NCBI GenBank assembly: GCA_014621425.1
Contig: JAANBB010000455.1
Span: 1 to 31,144, forward strand
Source of the DNA: Cylindrodendrum hubeiense
Lineage: Eukaryota; Ascomycota; Sordariomycetes; Hypocreales; Nectriaceae
DNA: 31,144 nucleotides
Direction: 5' to 3'
Shown: piece by piece, positions 12,078 to 21,756 of the stretch
How the letters are laid out: each line of letters begins with the position of its first letter
Position numbering within the stretch: position 1 is the first letter of the stretch
The notes under the pieces: model-generated
Database searches by the model: none
The model's input: only the letters and a program-made list of their open reading frames with translations
What the model was told of the DNA's origin: nothing
Made by a program: the position numbers and the translations under genes

Positions 12078-12628
12078 CCTCTGCCTCTGCCTCACCTTAT
12101 CTCGGGCCCGCTCTGCCCCGTGCCCGCAAGGAGGACGGCGATGGGAAAGAAGACCAGCTGCAGTGGCAGCACGGCAGAGACTCCGCGCAGCAGTGGCAGC
12201 CGGCGCCGTGGCGGGCGCAATTAATCCAGCTTTGGCACGCGGCTGTTGATTGGTTTTAGACCCAGAGATATCAGAGTGGAGGGGATCATGATTGCTTTAC
12301 TTTACAGCGCCCGTTTGTCGAATCGTTGTACCTCCACCTCGTGTTGGCTCTGGCGCATTGACAGCGCAGCAAATCATCCAAGTCGCCAGTCAATTCTTAA
12401 TAGTCAAACTACGACATAGGGCGCCAGTGTATGAAGCGTCGGTGGCGTGGGCGAACCTACTCATTTTAGTCATTGTACTGTCTTCTTGTCAATGTACGCG
12501 AGTGCTTGAGCCCCTTCGTCACTGTAACTTTTCCCCATCGCCGCGTCCAAGCTACTCACTCTGTGACGACATTTAATTCACCTGGTACAAGAAGCGGGGC
12601 ACGCACGACTTCCGATTATCCGGCCATC

Positions 12629-12655
12629 ATGCATGATTGCTTTGCTCAGCTGTGA
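12629..12655 (+). other. Possible 8-codon upstream ORF in the phospholipase D leader
   Basis: An ATG at 12629 encodes eight codons and stops at 12653-12655, about 100 bp before the phospholipase D start. An overlapping ATG at 12633 opens a second frame that runs past the main start codon to 13061. They matter only if transcription begins upstream of 12629, which the sequence does not show. Confidence 0.25.
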
Positions 12656-12757
12656 TTCAGCTCCTCTGCCTCGCCGACACCTGTCAGCATTCATTTTCCC
12701 CTTGCTCCCTCAACACTCCCGCCTATTGGGAAATCTCTCATTTCTCTACATAAGACT

Positions 12758-15683
12758 ATGGAATCCATCTTCAAGCAAGTTGGCGCCCATGTGGAGGGGT
12801 TGGGCCAGCAGGTTGGCGCTTCCCTCGAGTCGGCGTTCGGCGGCGCGAACAAGGAGAACAAGGAGAACAAGGAAGATGCCCATTCCAACACGACGAGCAG
12901 TCATCCTCATTCGGCGGCCCAGGGCGCGAACCGCTTTGGTTCCTTCTCTCCGGAGACCTCTGGCAGGATTAAGTGGTTTGTCGACGGGGCGTCGTATTTC
13001 TGGGCTGTCTCCGAGGCTCTTGAGAGTATGTCTTCCATGCCTGGACCCCAGAATCATCTAACGCGTGTATCCCGTTGTAGAGGCCCGGGAGAGCATCATG
13101 ATCCTGGACTGGTGGCTGAGTCCCGAGCTCTATCTGCGTCGTCCTCCTTCCAAGTACGAGACGTATCGCCTGGATGTAATGCTCAAGGCCGCTGCCGAAC
13201 GTGGCGTCAAGGTTTATGTCATTGTCTACAAGGAGGTACAGGCAGCTCTAACTCTAGATTCGGAGCACACTAGGCGTGCGCTCGAGGCCCTGCATCCCAA
13301 CATCAAAGTCTTCAGACACCCAGACCACCTCCCTACTGGCTATGACTTAACTGCAGAATTGGGCAAATCCCTCAAAGCTCTTACTCAGTTTGATCTGGCC
13401 CGAGCCTCTGGCGACGCAGTAAAGGCGGTCTACGGTACTGGCGATGGAATGGTTCTCTACTGGGCTCATCATGAGAAGCTCCTCGTAGTTGATCGCAAGC
13501 TTGCTTTCATGGGCGGTCTAGACATGTGTATGCAACCTTGTCGCTTCTCTTCTGAGCATTATCCACTAACATGGGCGCAGGCTTTGGGAGATGGGACACC
13601 AGCTCGCACCCCATATCGGACGTCAAGCCTGGTGCTCTCTCTGACGTAATCTTTCCCGGGCAAGACTACAACAATGCCAGGGTGTACGACTTTGCAGATG
13701 TTAAAGACTGGGAGAAGAACCAGCGTATGTATACTCCAGGTGCCTTCTAGACCGGTCAGCTAACACTCTCAACAGTCGACCGAACTAAGAGCTCCAGAAT
13801 GGGCTGGTCCGATGTTGCCTTGAGCATGAATGGTCAAATTGTTCATAACCTCGTTGGTCATTTCGAAGACAGATGGTTAGTAAAGCCTTCCCGGTCATTT
13901 CGGCACAAGACGCCCCCTAGTCTCGCCATACTAACCGACCCCTAGGAACTTTATCTATGCTGCCAAATACAAGAACAAAAACCCTGGTAAATACTCAAAG
14001 CTCGAAGTTAATGCACAGGTTTCGGACAGCCACCAAGGCAGACACGAGCATGCCTATGATGACTACCTCGGCGGCATAACCGATCAGTTCAGCCGACTGA
14101 CCGACCTAATCTCCCATGATGAGAGGCATCATGGGCGAAGGTCGCATGGCGATGAAATGCCACGGATTCAGTTGGTCCGAAGGTGTGTGTCCTTCCTTCC
14201 CGATTAGACCTCCGGCTTACTTTCCCAGCTGCTCCGAGTGGAGTGCCGGTCATCCTATCGAGCATTCGATTCAAAATGCCTATATCGAAGCCATCAACAC
14301 TGCCGAACACTTCGTGTACATTGAGAACCAGGTAGGTCAATTGCAATCATCGCCAAGCTCCAATTCTAATGTTCGTAGTTCTTTATTACTGCTACAGATG
14401 GCAAATCACGTGTGAAAAACCAGATTGGTGCTGCCATCGTGGAGAGGATCGTGCGTGCATTCAACGAGGGACAGCGTTTCAAGGTCATTGTCTTAATGCC
14501 CGCCGTGCCAGCATTTGCTGGCGACTTACAGGGTGAGGGCGCCCTTGGAACAAGAGCCATCATGGAGTTCCAATACGCCTCGATCAGTCGTGGTCGGTCC
14601 AGTATTATCGAGAAGCTGAAGGCGGCTGGCATTCAGGATCCTCGCAGCTATATTGGATTCTACAACCTTCGATCATTCGATCGAATCAACACCTCCAGGA
14701 CAATGGCCGATGCTGAATCCCGAGCTGGTGTGTCATACGAGGATGCGAGAAGAGAGTATGAAGACCATATCGACCGCCCACTTGACAGGAATTACCAGGA
14801 GAATACGGACCATTACGAAAGATATCGACGCGAAGCGGCTCAAGTGAAAGACCTCACACTCGACACTATCACTTCTGTCTATATGGACGGCGGCCCCAGG
14901 GTTGTTGACCTGACCTGGGACGGTAACCCGGAGGATGAGATCAATGCCTTCGTCAGCGAGCAGCTCTATATCCACAGCAAGCTCCTCATTGCCGACGACC
15001 GCCTTGTTATCTGCGGTTCTGCCAATCTCAACGACCGTTCACAACTGGGAAATCACGATTCGGAAATTGCAGTCGTCATTGAGGATCCTGCCACTGTTGA
15101 CTCTGTCATGGACGGGCGTCACTACAAAGCCTCGCGCTTCGCCGCCTCCTTGCGCCGATACCTCTTCCGCAAGCACCTCGGTCTCATCCCAGATCAGCAC
15201 CCTGATCGCCCTGATTCGAACTGGACGCCTGTCGATGTCTCTCCTAATCATTATGACTGGGGCTCTCCGGCTGACCAACTCGTTGTGGATCCGCTATCTT
15301 CAAACTTCCAGAATCTCTGGAGGCGCACAGCGAAATCGAACACCGAGATCTTCAGCCGTGCCTTTCATCCTGTGCCAAATGATCTTGTTCGCACCTGGAA
15401 GGCCTATGATGAGTTCTTTAGCGACAAATTCATTATCCCTGGCAAGAAGGAAGATTCCGCGAAGCAGGAGAAAAAGGAGAACGCGGAGATAAAGGAGGGA
15501 AAGGTAGAGTACGGCCATATTGTCCGAGGGGAGTTCCCCGGCGGGGTCCAGGAAGTCAAGGAATGGCTAGGCGGTATCCGCGGCACACTTGTAGAGATGC
15601 CACTCGACTTCCTCGTTGATGTCGACGACATTGCCAAGGAGGGCCTCACGCTCAATAACCTCACAGATGAGCTTTACACTTAG
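12758..15683 (+). CDS. Phospholipase D, short fungal type without PX/PH
   Basis: Seven exons (12758-13025, 13081-13527, 13581-13724, 13776-13875, 13946-14182, 14229-14331, 14379-15683) give 867 residues. The enzyme hydrolyses phosphatidylcholine and related phospholipids to phosphatidic acid. Both catalytic HKD motifs are intact: H220-x-K222-x4-D227 in AHHEKLLVVDRKLAFMGG, and H632-x-K634-x4-D639 in YIHSKLLIADDRLVICGSAN. Splicing of exons 2 and 3 restores LDMCFGRWD, typical of eukaryotic PLD. There is no room for N-terminal PX or PH domains; instead the first 60 residues are short and polar, with NKENKENKED. An insert with His and Arg (about 335-370) and a Lys/Glu-rich segment near the C-terminus (about 785-810) look disordered. 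All six introns are 46-70 nt with GT-AG ends. It converges on the Pro-rich gene about 650 bp downstream. Confidence 0.92.
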
Positions 15684-16332
15684 AGTTATAAGATGGATAC
15701 TGAGGATGCTTAAGCATATGCGTCAGTGTATAGCTTTCCACAAGAATGCTCGTAAGTAAAGTTGATAGGGTGGATAGCCACGTTTCATTATTCATCACCC
15801 TGAGGATTCTCCCTAACCTCCATTGCGACCGATACTGTCTTGCGGTACCCGTCAGTTGCTGATACCACCTTTGGATCATCTTTAGTCACGGTGTTCCCCG
15901 AAGGGAAGTCGAGTAATACCGAGTAGAGAGAAACAAAATCACTTTGATGTGATAGTACATGATGCATACCCATGTGCCTATATGCTTATGCAGGCGCGTC
16001 TCGGTTCGCAAAAGATCCATTCTATGTCTTTGAATATCAAACTATGACAGTAAGCACCCTAGCTATACAAAAGCAAGCACCGAAAACCGCAAGTATCAAA
16101 TCAAAATCCCTGCCGGGTATCCCAGGTCCATTCGTCTTCCTTCCCATTAGTTACAAACGCCAACCAGTTTCTCAAAACACTCCACCGCCCATAATGTTCG
16201 CCGCCGTGAGCCCTGTGAACTCATTTTTATATTTGCTCTGTCCCTGTTCTGTCTCCGTTCTATCCACCTTAGAAAGCCGGTCGGTCAATTCGCTACCTCC
16301 GGCGGGCGTCTCGTGTCAGTCGATAATGGAGT
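15684..16332. other. Convergent spacer between phospholipase D and the Pro-rich gene
   Basis: This is 3' flanking sequence of two convergent genes and should hold both transcript ends. A plus-strand open frame from 15972 runs on across the Pro-rich gene in antisense and has no support of its own. Nothing else was recognised. Confidence 0.5.
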
Positions 16333-17094
16333 CTACGAATGAGTTCGCCTGGCATGGGAATCGTTGGCGCGTCTTTGACGGCGAAGAGCGCGACGTCGTC
16401 TCCTGTTCTGGCGGTGCATGTTGTCGAGTTCCTCCTGGAGGCTCTCTGTGGCATTCGCGGGCCCGGTCTGGGGCACCTGATTCGGTTGCGGATCAGATGG
16501 GGGCTGCGGTTCGGAGGTAGGTTGCGGCTCAGAGGGAGTGTGCGGTTCAGAGGGAGGTTGCGGTGCGTTTACAAACTCGCCAACACCGAGGAGGAAATCG
16601 TCGGCAGCTCGGTGACCCTCATTATCGATGCTGAGCATCTGTTGGGTAGAGAGGCCTGTTCGGCCCGATTCTCGTATTCCTTCTTGGAGCCGGTGGCGAG
16701 TGAGACGGGGTCCAGCTGTGTTGGTGTGAGGGTTTATGGGGAGTTGGGGTGACTGAGGGGATCGCGGAGGGGATCGCGGAGGTTCGGTGTTGATGGGGGA
16801 GCCAGTATTCGGGGCCACCTCTGTGGGTGAACCACTTCTAATTGTGAGCAGTTAGCAACAGAGAGCAACAGAGAGCAACAGAGAGAAACAGGGAGCAACA
16901 GAGAGCAACAGAGACATCGGGGGCAATGGCAGAGGTGGGCCAGGGCTTGCTTACCGGGTGGGCGGTTCGGGAAAAGTAGACGGTACAGTCTGGCCAGTCG
17001 TGGTTGATTCGGCTTTCGGGGAACCCATGCTGTCCTCTAAAGAGAAGCCGGCAGATAGTGTTTGCAAGGGCAGATTGTCAACTTGATGATCCAT
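16333..17094 (-). CDS. Small Pro-rich protein with basic C-terminus, unknown function
   Basis: Two exons, 17094-16955 and 16837-16333, give about 214 residues starting MDHQVDNLPLQTLSAGFSLE. The join reads ...PEPPTR|SGSPTEVAPNTG and keeps frame. The donor is CCCG|GTAAGC, with CTAAC upstream of the CAATTAG acceptor. The protein has RSPPRSP repeats (about 72-80), a short folded-looking middle (GLSTQQMLSIDNEGHRAADD), and several imperfect copies of P-x-SEPQP (about 140-165). It ends in a helix (SLQEELDNMHRQNRRRRRALRRQRR) so basic that it could bind nucleic acid or act as a nuclear signal. I do not recognise a family. The start is the first ATG of the open exon; a second in-frame ATG lies at codon 23. 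The gene may be lineage-specific. Evidence is the clean splice and consistent frame, not homology. Confidence 0.65.
16854..16913. repeat. 10-bp tandem repeat, six copies, inside an intron
   Basis: Six consecutive copies of AGCAACAGAG, with the fourth altered to AGAAACAGGG, occupy this segment. It lies inside the intron (16954-16838) of the Pro-rich gene. Read on the transcribed strand it is CTCTGTTGCT repeated, so it forms a long pyrimidine-rich tract just upstream of the branch site and acceptor. Confidence 0.9.
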
Positions 17095-17771
17095 AGGGTC
17101 TAATGAAGACACGGGGTGGTATCGACGAGGCGGCGCACCCTGTATTCTTTATACTCGATGCGCAAAGCCCCACTAACAAGACAGCAGGCCAAGGGTCGAA
17201 CTTGAATGCCGGGAACTTGGCATGCCGTACATAATGCAGGGTCGGCCGTCTTTGAGGCTCGCATGGAAAGCAGGGCAGACCGGAATGCGACTGTCGACCC
17301 AGCGTCGCTCATACGTGCATCTGCAGATGGGCTGGGCATGAAAGGGCAGAACGGGGCGTGGAAGTATGCCGGTTCGTTATGCAGTTGGTCAATAGCTCAT
17401 GGGGCTGAGATGGCGCGAGTCGGGTTTGGATAGGTACTTGGATGTAAGTAGGTGAGAGCGAGGTGTCAACTGGGCGACTAGCGCTGGCGCAGCCGCAGCA
17501 CCGGGGGGCTGAGCGGCCAGATGCGCCTCAATTGCCTATCCGTGTGGATAATTCATGGCAAGGCCTTGCAGGGTGAGTTAATACAGATTCGCGAGAACTA
17601 GGCTGTGGTTGATGTGATGGCTAGTTGGGTGACAGTGCCGCTGTCTCTCCGTGTCTCATCTCGTTGTCTTCGAAAGTAGAAAAATAGCATGACAATGTCT
17701 CCAAGGAACCCCCACGTCAATAACGTCAACAACGTCAACAACGTCAACAACGTCAACAACGTCAACTAAAC
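17095..17771. promoter_or_regulatory. Intergenic region with promoter of the Pro-rich gene
   Basis: This contains the upstream region of the minus-strand Pro-rich gene and, if the 17772 ORF is real, the leader of a divergent plus-strand gene. Open frames in it are short and overlap on both strands. The clearest structure is the ACGTCAACA array at its right end. Confidence 0.4.
17714..17767. repeat. 9-bp tandem array of ACGTCAACA, six copies
   Basis: The units are ACGTCAATA, four exact ACGTCAACA, and ACGTCAACT. Each contains ACGTCA (TGACGT on the other strand), the core half-site of CREB/ATF-type bZIP factors. The array ends 4 bp before the ATG at 17772. That it is a regulatory array is an inference; it may be a simple minisatellite. 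Confidence 0.85.
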
Positions 17772-18341
17772 ATGACGAGTCACTGGGTTGGTAACGTGGA
17801 GAAAGGCGACAAATCTCTGGAGGCCGCCGACACTCGGCCTCTCTCATTCACTTCAGAACCACTAACTCATCTAGCCACTGGTCGCAATTGTTGGTTGAAT
17901 CTAGCTGCCTGGGCCGAGAACCGGGAAAAAGTCCGCTACATCATTGTCCCAAGGCATTCTCGTTTATTCGCAAGCCACTCCGCAGGCAACCAGGCCAGGC
18001 CGGTGGGGGCCAAGAACTGGGGGTCCGAATTAGGTCAAAGTGATAGCCGTGGCGCATCAACGCACACCTCCTCAGAAGATGGCCATGTCAGGCTGGGTTT
18101 TACTCCCCAAGTATTGGTATATGATAGGGGGTTCAGGGGGCTTTCGTCAACGAGCCTCGGGCCATGGGTTGTTGAAAGAAAAGCGCAACAGATTCAAGAC
18201 AATATGTCCAGACCACTTAGAATGGATCTGGGGCGGTCAAGTCCCAGGAGCAACAGCCAGTCAATTCGCTACTACCCACTAGTGCAAACTGGGAAACCTA
18301 GGCCAGGGGTCAACGGAGGCATTGTGTTGAATGTTCCCTAA
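17772..18341 (+). CDS. Possible orphan ORF, 189 codons
   Basis: An uninterrupted 189-codon frame starts with ATG directly after the ACGTCAACA array and stops at 18341, 7 bp before a hairpin. The product has no signal peptide, membrane segment or domain that I recognise, and its composition is unremarkable. No gene opposes it on the other strand. A frame of this length is uncommon but not impossible by chance in a 3-kb intergenic region of this base composition. It is listed as a candidate only. Confidence 0.3.
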   Translation: MTSHWVGNVEKGDKSLEAADTRPLSFTSEPLTHLATGRNCWLNLAAWAENREKVRYIIVPRHSRLFASHSAGNQARPVGAKNWGSELGQSDSRGASTHTSSEDGHVRLGFTPQVLVYDRGFRGLSSTSLGPWVVERKAQQIQDNMSRPLRMDLGRSSPRSNSQSIRYYPLVQTGKPRPGVNGGIVLNVP

Positions 18342-18348
18342 GAGAGAG

Positions 18349-18386
18349 TCGCACATTGTGTTTCACGTTTCAACTCCAATGTGCGA
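18349..18386. repeat. 10-bp inverted repeat (hairpin) after the orphan ORF
   Basis: TCGCACATTG (18349-18358) and CAATGTGCGA (18377-18386) are perfect reverse complements separated by an 18-nt loop. A G-T pair could extend the stem. The hairpin begins 8 bp after the stop codon of the 17772 ORF. It could be a 3' RNA structure or a protein-binding inverted repeat. Confidence 0.7.
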
Positions 18387-19149
18387 TGAAGACGTGGCTT
18401 CTGTACTCAAGTAAACAACTGGGTGAGGCTATCAACAAGTGACTGGATATTTTCTTTTCTTTTCTTTTTTTTCTAAAAAGGATTTTCAGCTGCAGGGGAA
18501 ACCAAATAATGTGATGCAAGAAAGGATGCTAGTCAACTACAGACAAATGGGTGGGTGGGCTGGATGCGGGTGCTCAGGTGAGGCTGGGAAGCTGGCTGCT
18601 CAGCACGCTGCCAGGACCAGCGCAGCACAGACCCTTGGCTGCCTCCTATCTCATCCCCCGGAACCGCGGACGAGGCGGAACAGGGTCATACGGAGAACCA
18701 GAGGGGAGGTGTTCACAAAGTACGTATAATGGTTCATGGCCGATCGTACCTGGACCTGGTAGGTACCTACCTTGTCGGTTGGAGCATAGAACATGCCGTC
18801 GGGTCACGTGCCTTCGTACCCATCTCGCGCTCCAGATTGCTAGGCTTACTACGTAGTATGCCATTATCTACTCGTAGCCTGCAGGCAGGTTGTCATCCAT
18901 CCACAGCGTCGACAGCCCCGCGAGCGAGCATTCATCCTCGGCTATTCATACCAGTAAGCCAGAGGTCCGGGGAGTGCCCGCGCTTGCTGACTTCAATCAT
19001 CGCGCAGCGTTGTGCAGTGTTGTGCAGCTTGCATTGACGAGTCACATCCGCCTCGCGCCAACTCATGTCCACCTTGATCCTCACTCGCTGCTGCGAGCGT
19101 CACGGCAGAAAGTGAGGCAGTTGGCTCGGAAAGGTCCGGTAGAGCCGTC
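18387..19149 (+). promoter_or_regulatory. Upstream region of MLH1
   Basis: No gene is supported here. Visible elements are a 25-nt uninterrupted pyrimidine tract at 18450-18474, the 14-bp palindrome GGTAGGTACCTACC at 18758-18771, an E-box CACGTG at 18805-18810, a repeated GTTGTGCAG near 19009-19027, and TGACGAGTCA at 19035-19044. No MluI cell-cycle box (ACGCGT) was seen. Which of these matter for MLH1 transcription is unknown. Confidence 0.45.
18758..18771. repeat. 14-bp palindrome GGTAGGTACCTACC
   Basis: A perfect palindrome about 380 bp upstream of the MLH1 start. It is related in sequence to the GGTACGTACC pair near 30.9 kb, which suggests a recurrent intergenic motif in this genome. Confidence 0.55.
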
Positions 19150-21523
19150 ATGACAGTGCCCGACACCATGGATATGGACATCGACAATGAGGTGCATCTT
19201 GGGGCAAAGACAACCAGTGGCATCAAGAGAAAGGCCGACGACGAACCCGACGAGTCCCGCCCTGCCCGCAGAATTAAGGCAAGCAAGGAGCATGCGTTGG
19301 CAACCTACCTGCCTGCACAACATCCCCAACATCCCCGCCTCATCCTCGTTTCAACGTTCATGCTTCGGCTAACTGTTCCAACCTGCAGGCCCTTGATCCC
19401 AATGTGGTCAATAAAATAGCAGCCGGCGAGATCATCGTCGCACCGGTTCATGCACTCAAGGAACTAATAGAAAATGCCGTCGATGCAGGGTCCACCTCAT
19501 TGGAGATCCTTGCCAAGGATGGTGGACTCAAGCTCCTCCAGATCACTGACAATGGGTGTGGCATCCAGGTACGCCCTCGTATGGCCCTCCTCGTTACACA
19601 GGGCTGACACGTCCCCAGAAAGAAGACTTAGCCATCCTCTGTGAGCGGCACACCACCTCCAAGATCACCACCTTCGAGGACCTCTCCTCCATCGCCACTT
19701 ATGGATTCCGAGGCGAAGCCCTAGCCAGCATCAGCCATATTGCACATTTGACTGTGACAACCAAAACCAAAGACTCTGACCTCGCCTGGCGCGCCACTTA
19801 CCAAGATGGGAAACTTGCTCCGGCAAAACAGGGTCAGTCTGCCGAGCCAAAGGGCGTTGCTGGTCGTCCTGGTACCCAAATCACCGTCGAGGACCTCTTT
19901 TACAACATCAAGGCTCGTCGGAAAGCGTTCCGCTCATTCCCTGATGAGTTCAACAAGATCATAGATATGGTAGGCAGATATGCTGTGCATTGCAAAGGGG
20001 TCGGCTTCACCTGCAAGAAGGCTGGTGAGTCATCGACTAGTCTCTCCATCCAGGCTCAAGCGACTGTTATCGATCGTATCCGCCAGATCCACGGTAGCAG
20101 CGTTGCCAATGAGCTTCTAAATTTCGAGACCTCGGAGGACCGTTGGGGTTTCAAGGCTGAGGGTTACACGACGAATGCCAACTATTCAGTCAAGAAGACG
20201 ACGCTCTTACTCTTCATCAACCATCGCTGCGTTGAATCAACCCACATCAAAAAGGCCATTGAGCAAACTTACTCGACCTTCCTGCCGAAACAAGGCCATC
20301 CATTCGTCTACCTGAGTTTAGAGATTGATCCAGCTCGAGTAGATGTCAACGTCCACCCAACCAAAAGGGAGGTTCATTTCCTCAATGAGGATGAGATCAT
20401 TCAAGCCATCTGCGAGCACATTGAAACAAAGCTTGCTGCGGTGGATAAGAGCCGAACATTCATGACCCAGACCCTCCTGCCTGGTGTGAAGGCTGCAGAC
20501 CCATCTCCACGAACGGACGGTGACGGTACCCCAGGTCGAGCAACCCCCTTGACCAAGAGGCCGAGGCGAAACTCAAACGACTTGGTGCGGACAGATACGT
20601 CTGAACGAAAAATAACGTCCATGTTTTCTCGGGCTGGGCCCAATCCAGCATCGGCATCAGCAGATCGTTCAGACCAGCCATCAGCCGTGCCCGAGAGTAT
20701 CGATTATGAAACTATTGAGCGCGTGTCTGTTCCCTGTCGGCTCAGCAGCGTCAAAGAGCTTCGGGCAGATGTCCGTGAAGGTATGAATAATGAGTTAACA
20801 GAGGTCTTTGCATCCCATACCTTTGTTGGGGTGGTTGACGATGAACGCCGGTTAGCAGCTATACAAGGGGGCGTCAAGCTGTATTTGGTCGATTATGGAC
20901 ACACCTGTTTCGAATACTTCTACCAGGTTGGGTTGACTGATTTTGGCAATTTTGGCACCATCCGATTTAGCCCTTCGCTAGACCTGCGAGAGATGCTCCG
21001 CATGGCGGCCGAGGTAGAGAAGAATGCCATCTGTTCTCCCGACGAGGACTTTGATGTCGAGGCCGTTGTCGACCGTGTGGCAAGCCAGTTGATTGAGCGC
21101 CGAGAGATGCTCCAGGAATACTTCTCTCTTGAGATCTCCCCCGCGGGCGAGCTTGTCTCAATTCCGCTCCTCATCAAAGGATACACACCACCGCTAGTCA
21201 AGCTCCCGCGGTTCCTCCTCCGTCTCGGGCCTCACATCGACTGGGGTGATGAGAAGGGCTGCTTTGAAACATTCCTTCGGGAGCTCGCCACCCTGTACGT
21301 CCCAGAATCACTACCCGCTCTGCCAGGGGGTGAGGAGGATCTCCGCACGGAGGATCTCCCCGACGAGATCCGAGTGCGCCGGCAGCATGTTCGGTATGCT
21401 GTACAAAACATCTTCTTTCCTGCTTTCAAGGCCAGATTAGTGGCCACGAAGTCACTCATGGAGAGCGCTGTGTTGGAGGTGGCGAGTTTGAAGGGTCTGT
21501 ATCGGGTATTTGAAAGGTGTTGA
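19150..21523 (+). CDS. MLH1: DNA mismatch repair protein MLH1
   Basis: Three exons (19150-19278, 19389-19568, 19619-21523) give 737 residues. MLH1 is the MutL homologue that pairs with PMS1 (also MLH2/MLH3) and acts after MutS-type mismatch recognition in the nucleus. The GHKL ATPase motifs are intact: KELIENAVDAG (E68 as general base, N72 for Mg), DNGCGI (97-102), and GFRGEALASI (132-141), followed by GRPGTQITVEDLFYN. A linker follows (about 400-460) containing RKITSMFSR, loosely like a PCNA-binding box. The protein ends in the conserved FERC; in yeast this terminal Cys contributes to the PMS1 endonuclease site. The first 43 residues are an extension carrying KRKADDEPDESRPARRIK, a likely nuclear signal. 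Exon 1 ends AAG|GCAAGC, so intron 1 is of GC-AG type; this join gives the family-typical RIKALDPNVVNKIAAGEI. Confidence 0.96.
19279..19388 (+). other. GC-AG intron 1 of MLH1
   Basis: A 110-nt intron with donor AAG|GCAAGC, GCTAAC as branch site about 20 nt before the acceptor, and acceptor CTGCAG|GCC. A GT donor that would keep the conserved RIKALDPNVVNK junction in frame was not found nearby. Confidence 0.85.
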
Positions 21524-21756
21524 TGATGGCCATGTCGTCATTATTTTGTGGCCCTTGTTCTCTGGTAGTTGTTTGCCTGGTGATTCTGGGCCTGGTTGAG
21601 TCATGATGGGATAATTAGAAACTGATCTGGCTTTCACGTATGAATGATGAGATAGAATACTGCACAAACCCTGGACTGTGCAAGGCGCATATGTTGTTCA
21701 AAAGATCAATCATTCATGTTTCATTACTTTTACGACGCTTTTCCTTTTCCCGATAT

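Larger units (their letters stand above)
8739..12757. other. 4-kb stretch with no supported gene between divergent genes
   Basis: The only open frames (for example about 9544-10236 and 11706-12224) sit opposite one another on the two strands. None shows a domain, signal peptide, or exon-intron chain that I could extend. The stretch includes the promoters of the metalloprotease-like gene (minus) and of phospholipase D (plus). Visible small elements are several ACAGTAC/GTACAGTG words (near 10350, 10893-10925, 11858-11875), a 14-bp palindrome at 12064-12077 followed by three GCCTCT hexamers, and a CT-rich leader at 12690-12757. A non-coding transcript or a short orphan gene cannot be excluded. 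Confidence 0.5.

Noticed and set aside
15972..16520. 182-codon plus-strand frame as a gene
   Set aside because: Its second half is antisense to the spliced Pro-rich gene and its first half is ordinary 3' flanking sequence without motifs.
16854..17767. Repeat arrays as a CRISPR-like structure
   Set aside because: The arrays are direct head-to-tail repeats with no spacers, and the host is a fungus with introns.
17656..17847. Minus-strand ORF with VDV repeats
   Set aside because: The repeats are simply the translation of the 9-bp ACGTCAACA array; no start context, domain or splice support.
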